A DNA stretch of 64,000 nt from Fimbriimonas ginsengisoli Gsoil 348 (GTDB lineage Bacteria; Armatimonadota; Fimbriimonadia; Fimbriimonadales; Fimbriimonadaceae): positions 1,798,001-1,862,000 of the forward strand of contig NZ_CP007139.1 of the NCBI RefSeq assembly GCF_000724625.1. The letters run 5' to 3'. The notes under the pieces are model-generated. The model made no database searches, was not told where the DNA came from, and saw nothing but the letters and a program-made list of their open reading frames with translations. Position numbers and translations under genes: made by a program. This document shows, in pieces, positions 59,493 through 64,000 of this stretch; within the stretch, counting starts at the first letter, position 1, and every line of letters begins with the position of its first letter.

Positions 59493-60472
59493 TAGCCGGT
59501 CACCCGGAGGAGGGCGAGACCGAACCAGTTTCGGTCGTCGTGCCAGAGGTGCTCGATGGCGAGACCGGCGTGGGAGCAGAGCTCCGCGAACGTTTCGCGG
59601 GTGTACTTGTACGACCACTCGGTGTGGATGAATTCGCCGTCGGCGAATTCGAAGGTCTGGTCGAGCGCGTCGACCCTCACCCTTTGATCGCGGCGGCTGT
59701 AGAGGCGCATCTCGATTCGGTGCTCGACGTCGTCATACGGCGCGTCGTGCCGGAAGCAGCCTTCGGCAAAGTGTCCGCCAAGCTCGTGGTTCACCCGGCG
59801 CAAGAGGTTTAGGTTGAACGCGGCCGTGATCCCTTGCCGGTCGTTGTAGGCGGCCTCGAGGATGCCTCGATCCTTGACAAGATCGATGCCGACGAGCATG
59901 CGGTCTCGCGGCTCCATGCCGCGCCGGATGCGGGTGAGAAAGTCGACCGCCTCTTCACGGGTCAAGTTGCCGATGTTGCTCCCGAGAAAGAGGATCAGGC
60001 GCGGACCATCGTGGGAGGGAAGGGCGTCGGCGGCATCGAAGTATTCGGCGCCGAGAGCGGTGATTTGGAGTCCGGGATAATCTTCGAGGAGATTCGCGCT
60101 CGAGCTCTTTAGGAACTCGAAGGAGATGTCGATCGGCATGTATCGAAGTTCGGGCCGGCGGGCGAGGGCGGCTTCGATTAGCAGTCGGGTTTTGGTCGAG
60201 CTGCCGCTGCCGAACTCGATGATCGCGGCCCCTTCGCCGGCGGCTTCGATAATCTCGCCCGCGCGAGCTTCGATGATCGCGCGCTCGGTGCGGGTTGGGT
60301 AGTACTCCGGCAGCTCGGTGATTCGCTCAAAGAGCTCGGAGCCGCGGCGGTCATAGAGGAACTGGGTGGCCAGGCTCTTCGGCTGGGCCGACAAGCCTTC
60401 GCGGACCGCTCGATCTAATGTCAGCGGAGGGTGATCCCCCCGAATCTCGACGAATTCGAATCTGCTCTCCAT
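59492..60472 (-). CDS. egtD: L-histidine N-alpha-methyltransferase EgtD
   Basis: A 326-residue SAM-dependent enzyme that trimethylates histidine to hercynine. The family N-terminus is LSAQPKSLATQFLYDRRGSE, with LPEYYPTRTERAI. The SAM site is IIEFGSGSSTKTRLLI and YMPIDISFEFL; LFLGSNIGNLTREEA and the C-terminal FIHTEWSYKYTRETF are also typical of EgtD. ATG start 60472, first gene of the operon. Confidence 0.94.
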   Translation of the reverse strand: MESRFEFVEIRGDHPPLTLDRAVREGLSAQPKSLATQFLYDRRGSELFERITELPEYYPTRTERAIIEARAGEIIEAAGEGAAIIEFGSGSSTKTRLLIEAALARRPELRYMPIDISFEFLKSSSANLLEDYPGLQITALGAEYFDAADALPSHDGPRLILFLGSNIGNLTREEAVDFLTRIRRGMEPRDRMLVGIDLVKDRGILEAAYNDRQGITAAFNLNLLRRVNHELGGHFAEGCFRHDAPYDDVEHRIEMRLYSRRDQRVRVDALDQTFEFADGEFIHTEWSYKYTRETFAELCSHAGLAIEHLWHDDRNWFGLALLRVTG

Positions 60473-60618
60473 ATCCGCTCCCGATACGAGTCTTCATTCT
60501 AGTTACAAAAAGCAAATACGGCGTTATGCTTTCGTCGATCGCGATACCAAACGTCCCAGAATCTTTCAAGACTCTACGAGTTCGAGCGGGCGGGTGTCGG
60601 CATTTCTAGAAAAATCAG

Positions 60619-60670
60619 CCCGGCTGGAAGCCGGGGGACACTGGAGGAGATGCCGGCAGGGATGCCGGCA
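60619..60670. repeat. two hairpins next to the fucosidase stop
   Basis: CCCGGC-TGGAA-GCCGGG at 60619-60635, and TGCCGGCA-GGGA-TGCCGGCA at 60651-60670. The second ends one base before the stop codon of the GH95 gene on the minus strand, so it may help terminate it. The layout resembles a half copy of the GTGGCAC family. Confidence 0.6.
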
Positions 60671-62938
60671 CTACGGCATTTGAATTACCGCGTCGCCGGC
60701 GCCGGGGCCGAGGATTTGGTGGGTAGTGATCTTTCCGTTGGCCCAGGAGAAGTTCACGGTCAGACCGTTTCTGGCGCGGAGGCCGCGGACAGAGCCTTTG
60801 GCGCCCCATTCCTTGGGGATCGCCGGGAGGAGGCGGATGACGCCATCCTGGCTCTGCAAAAGCATCTCGGCGATGCCGGCGGCGCCGCCGAAATTGCCAT
60901 CGATTTGGAACGGCGGGTGGGCATCGAATAGATTGGGATAGCTGCCACTGCCTCGTCCAGCCGGGCGGAGGAGGCGCTTTAGGAGGAGTCCGGCGTGCTC
61001 GCCGTCCCGTAGCCGCGCCCAGAAGCAGACTCTCCAGGCGAGCGACCAGCCGGTGCTCTCGTCGCCGCGACGCTCCAGCGTCTTGCGCGCCGCGGCGGCG
61101 AGCTCCGGCGTTCTATCCGGAGAGATCCCGTTGGAGGGATAGAGGGCATAGAGGTGAGAGGTATGGCGGTGGTGCGGCTCGGCCTCTTCGTAGTCTTGCA
61201 GCCACTCCATGATCTGGCCGTATTTGCCGATACGAGTCGGAGCGAGCCGGCTTCGAGCCTGCATCAATCGGGCTCGGAGCGGCATGTCGACGTGCAAAGT
61301 CTCCGCCGCTTCAGCGACGTTGCCAAAGAGCTCGTCCAGGATCTGGCTGTCCATGGTCGGTCCCATGCAGGTGTTGAGGGGGCCGTCTTTTGGATCGATG
61401 TAGGCGTTTTCCGGCGAATTCGAGGGCGCGGTGACCAGCCAATGGTGCTCGGGCTCTTCGATCAGCATGTCCAGGAAGAACTCAGCCGAGCTGCGAATGA
61501 TGGGATAAATCTGTTTGAGATAGTTGAGGTCCGGGTTAAAGGCGTAGTGCTCCCATAGGTGCTCGCAGAGCCAAGCGCCGCCAGTGCAGGTCGAACCCCA
61601 CTGGGCTCCTTCGCCGGGAGAGGTGTAGTGCCACGGATTGGTAATGACGTGAGCGACCCACCCGTGAGCTCCGTAGTACGCCTTGGCGGTTTTTTGGCCG
61701 TTCGGCACCAGCGTCCTCACAAAGCGGATAAGGGGCATGTGGCAATCGGCAAGATTGCCTACCTCGGCGAGCCAGTAGTTCATCTGGACGTTGATGTCAA
61801 GATGAAAATCGCCGTTCCAGGGGGTCTGCAGCTCCTCAGCCCAGATGCCTTGTAGGTTCGCGGGAAGCGGACTATCGGGGCGGGAGCTTCCGATGAGGAG
61901 GTAGCGGCCGTAGTTGAAGTAGAGCGCAGCGAGCGACGGATCTTCTTCGCCGTTCTTGACGGCGTCCAGTCGCTCCGGGGTCGGCCTCCGCGCGATACGC
62001 CCCGCCGGGAGATCAAGGTGAACCCGGTTGAAGAACGATTGGTGCTCTTTGACGTGCTCGGCGAGCAGTTTCGCGTACCCCTTTCTGGCCGCCTTCTTGA
62101 CGTGGGCCGAGGCGTGAGCCGCGAATTCTTTGTCCGCCAAGTCGGTTCCGGCCGAGAAAAGGATGGTCGCCTCGTCAGAGTTCTCGACGTGGACTCCGGC
62201 GGCATCGGTGAACTGGCGTCCGCCTTTCGTGATCACCCGCAGGCGTCCTTCAAACCGAACGCCAGGAATCGCGGGGTTGCCGCTCGCGAGCTGGCCGGAT
62301 AGAATCAGGTCGGAACCTTCGGCGCGAACCGTCGCCCGCTCCGGGCGGGAGAGACGGGCGACGAAGGAGATGCGCTTCTTGGCATCGGCGGTGAAGCGGT
62401 ACGCCACCACGCCGGCGGGTGCGGAGGCGAACGCCTCGCGGTGGTAGGTCGTTCCGTCCGCGGAGTAGTCGACGGTAGCGAGGGCTTGGCTTAGGTCGAG
62501 GGCTCGACGGTAGTTGGATGGGTTCGAATGAGGGGTGTCGATCTCCAGATTCGCGAAGATCTGGTAGCAGCCGTACGGGCCGTCCTTCCCGGCGCCCGAG
62601 CCGGAACCCGGGCCTTTGCAGACGAAATTCGCCTGAAGGAGCTCTTGGGCCTTGCGGTTCTCTCCGGCGAGGAGAAGCCGGCGGATTTCGGGAAGTACCT
62701 TGACCGCGTCTTCTTGATCGGCATCTTGGGGGGAGCCGGACCACATGGTCGACTCGTTCAGTACCACCCGCTCGTGGCCCACACCGCCGAAGACCATCGC
62801 CCCGAGACGGCCGTTACCCAGAGGGGCGGATTCGGTGAATGCCGCGGCGGGCTGGGTGAACCAAAGATTCATCGCCGGATCGAGATCGGGCTGGGCGCCG
62901 GGGGTCGCCAGCGTCAGCGCGGCGGCGAGAAGGTTCAT
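60671..62938 (-). CDS. GH95 alpha-L-fucosidase-type glycosidase
   Basis: A 755-residue secreted enzyme of family 95. The signal peptide is [16 protein letters not shown]. The N-terminal domain has [20 protein letters not shown] and [12 protein letters not shown], and the catalytic (alpha/alpha)6 barrel has [20 protein letters not shown] and [15 protein letters not shown] plus [13 protein letters not shown] and [13 protein letters not shown]. It removes alpha-1,2-linked fucose (or galactose in some relatives) from plant or mucin glycans. I start at ATG 62938; an ATG at 62962 would add eight residues. Confidence 0.93.
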   Translation of the reverse strand: MNLLAAALTLATPGAQPDLDPAMNLWFTQPAAAFTESAPLGNGRLGAMVFGGVGHERVVLNESTMWSGSPQDADQEDAVKVLPEIRRLLLAGENRKAQELLQANFVCKGPGSGSGAGKDGPYGCYQIFANLEIDTPHSNPSNYRRALDLSQALATVDYSADGTTYHREAFASAPAGVVAYRFTADAKKRISFVARLSRPERATVRAEGSDLILSGQLASGNPAIPGVRFEGRLRVITKGGRQFTDAAGVHVENSDEATILFSAGTDLADKEFAAHASAHVKKAARKGYAKLLAEHVKEHQSFFNRVHLDLPAGRIARRPTPERLDAVKNGEEDPSLAALYFNYGRYLLIGSSRPDSPLPANLQGIWAEELQTPWNGDFHLDINVQMNYWLAEVGNLADCHMPLIRFVRTLVPNGQKTAKAYYGAHGWVAHVITNPWHYTSPGEGAQWGSTCTGGAWLCEHLWEHYAFNPDLNYLKQIYPIIRSSAEFFLDMLIEEPEHHWLVTAPSNSPENAYIDPKDGPLNTCMGPTMDSQILDELFGNVAEAAETLHVDMPLRARLMQARSRLAPTRIGKYGQIMEWLQDYEEAEPHHRHTSHLYALYPSNGISPDRTPELAAAARKTLERRGDESTGWSLAWRVCFWARLRDGEHAGLLLKRLLRPAGRGSGSYPNLFDAHPPFQIDGNFGGAAGIAEMLLQSQDGVIRLLPAIPKEWGAKGSVRGLRARNGLTVNFSWANGKITTHQILGPGAGDAVIQMP

Positions 62939-63083
62939 GAACCGAATTGTATCTGGTGGCATGGGGTTCCGACCCCAACGACGGCGGTTGTAATCGCTAT
63001 ATCAAGCGTTCATCTTGCTTGCGCCCGACAAAAGCGAACATGGTAACGCTGAACGTGAGGCCGTGCTCGGCAGCCGCCTCCCG

Positions 63084-63127
63084 ACGGCTTCGCCGTAGGG
63101 AGGGCAGAGCTGGAACTCTGCGGTCCG
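63084..63127. repeat. composite repeat copy before the PadR gene
   Basis: ACGGC-TTC-GCCGT, then GCAGAG-CTGGAA-CTCTGC followed by GGTCC. It has the same order as the modules at 55822-55862, but the second stem is different, with its pairing kept. Confidence 0.7.
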
Positions 63128-63151
63128 CATGGGTTCACGGCTTACGCAAAT

Positions 63152-63193
63152 TTGAAACCTTCCAATGCGCGTGTCGTATAGTGTCACACGACA
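63152..63193 (+). promoter_or_regulatory. PadR promoter with overlapping palindromic operator
   Basis: TTGAAA (63152-63157) and TATAGT (63177-63182) at 19-base spacing form a probable promoter. The -10 lies within the palindrome TGTCGT-N10-ACGACA (63172-63193), which is the kind of site a PadR dimer binds. Autorepression is the natural inference. Confidence 0.6.
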
Positions 63194-63207
63194 ATAGTGC
63201 GAACAGC

Positions 63208-63813
63208 ATGAAGAACCGAGTCCCTGCCCAGAACGATGTCGTAGCCCTTGCGGTGCTTGCTCTGCTCAGCGAGAAAGCGACCCACCCTTACGAAATGCAC
63301 CGGCTGATCCGGCAGCGGGGGAAAGACTTTGTAACCGGGCTGCCACGCAGTCTCTACCGCGCGGTGGACCGATTGCAGGAAGCGGAGCTGATCGAAGCGA
63401 TCGATACCCAGCGGGAAGGCGGCCGGCCCGAGAGAACGATTTACCGGGTGACGGAAGAGGGGCGCAAGGAATTCCAGGCGTGGCTGACCGGGCTACTCGC
63501 GGGAGCGCCCGATGAGCCTTCGCTCTTCAATGTCGCGATCTCGCTTCTGCCCTACCTCTCTCCGGACGAAGCGATCCACGCGCTTAAGGTTCGGGTCGCC
63601 TTGTTGGAGGGGCAGGTTAGCCCGGCGGAAGCGACGCTTCGCCACGTCGGCTCGTTTCTGCCTCGCCTCTATCTGCTGGAGGTGGAGCATGCGCGGGTGC
63701 TTAAACAAGCCGAGCTCGACTGGGTTCTCAAGGTGATCGAGGATATCGAGAGCGGCGCGCTCTCTTGGGTGGCAATGCCCCAACTTCGACTCGTGTCGGG
63801 AGACGACCGATGA
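63208..63813 (+). CDS. PadR-family transcriptional regulator
   Basis: A 201-residue regulator with the PadR winged helix at the N-terminus: VLALLSEKATHPYEMHRLIR, SLYRAVDRLQEAELIEAI, then the wing EGGRPERTIYRVTEEGRKEF. A C-terminal helical domain of the Vir_act_alpha type follows. ATG 63208 is chosen because the longer frame has a nonsensical N-terminus. The stop overlaps the start of the next gene (ATGA), so the two are coupled. Confidence 0.9.
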   Translation: MKNRVPAQNDVVALAVLALLSEKATHPYEMHRLIRQRGKDFVTGLPRSLYRAVDRLQEAELIEAIDTQREGGRPERTIYRVTEEGRKEFQAWLTGLLAGAPDEPSLFNVAISLLPYLSPDEAIHALKVRVALLEGQVSPAEATLRHVGSFLPRLYLLEVEHARVLKQAELDWVLKVIEDIESGALSWVAMPQLRLVSGDDR

Positions 63814-64000
63814 ATCCTATCCAAATGCTCTATTTCGCGGTGCTGATTTTGTCGCCGGGTGGCTTCTGGCTCGGCTATGTGTTCCTAAAGCACGACGCCG
63901 AGTGGAAGATGGCCCGAGCCCGCGGCGGTCACGCCGAACCGATGGCAACCCAGGCCGAATTGGAGGCACTTCGCGCGGAAGTTCGTTCGCTTCGCGAGGA
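63810..64000 (+). CDS. membrane-anchored coiled-coil protein, N-terminal part (cut by window edge)
   Basis: The visible 63 residues begin MNPIQMLYFAVLILSPGGFW, a transmembrane helix, followed by a basic loop (FLKHDAEWKMARARGGH) and a heptad-like helix (AELEALRAEVRSLRE). This resembles PspB-like or other small envelope-stress proteins, but the piece is too short to assign. It overlaps the padR stop and is probably the regulator's co-transcribed partner. Confidence 0.7.
   Translation, partial: MNPIQMLYFAVLILSPGGFWLGYVFLKHDAEWKMARARGGHAEPMATQAELEALRAEVRSLRE

Overview
The window is a GC-rich (by eye a little over 60 percent), gene-dense bacterial chromosome segment with mostly short intergenic gaps. 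The gene mix suggests a soil- or plant-associated member of Armatimonadota (Fimbriimonas-like) or a close relative: a DUF5693-csaB pair, a planctomycete-type cytochrome c domain, the 'IDYAGLFPPA' family, GH3/GH51/GH95 glycosidases, a tricorn-like S41 protease and ergothioneine genes. This placement is inference; no rRNA or tRNA gene was found to confirm it.

Layout. 1-8.6 kb: AraC-type regulator (cut by the window edge), PhyH dioxygenase, receiver-like protein, CHC2/TOPRIM primase-like protein, HD hydrolase, rhomboid protease, DUF5693-csaB (cell-wall polymer pyruvylation) and a secreted cytochrome c protein. 8.6-25 kb: acyl-CoA synthetase, csrA, two single-domain response regulators, a PD40 propeller protein, GH3 beta-glucosidase with cutC, type I pantothenate kinase, APC permease, tricorn-like protease, small exported paralogs and an alpha/beta hydrolase. 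25-41 kb: pyrG cluster, fumarylacetoacetase, DapA-family lyase, stalk-domain surface protein, PhoPQ-related hydrolase, CPA2 antiporter, flavin-dependent halogenase-like enzyme, aldo/keto reductase, macrodomain protein, Doc-type toxin, QueD/PTPS, GH51 arabinofuranosidase, GNAT and TfoX-N proteins. 41-51 kb is housekeeping: polA, prfA, rnhB-yraN, asnS, and an FHA membrane protein. 51.4-55.5 kb: an AT-richer three-gene island, including a probable PD-(D/E)XK nuclease, flanked by pieces of a dead yifB/comM gene. 55.9-60.5 kb: a minus-strand operon egtD-egtB-ABC ATPase-binding protein/permease, read as ergothioneine synthesis plus an EgtUV-like transporter. 60.6-64 kb: GH95 fucosidase and a PadR regulator with the start of its partner gene.

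The most striking non-coding feature is a dense set of interspersed palindromic repeats. One family is a 103-bp unit of four hairpins, found twice at full length with compensatory stem changes and also as two-hairpin halves. Other palindromes sit exactly on stop codons, in two cases supplying TAG to both converging genes, and one repeat is fused in frame into the 5' end of the EgtU-like gene.

No CRISPR array, complete insertion sequence, recombinase, tRNA or rRNA was found. The best candidate for an undescribed system is the 52.1-55.3 kb island, with the egt operon and the four-hairpin repeat family next.
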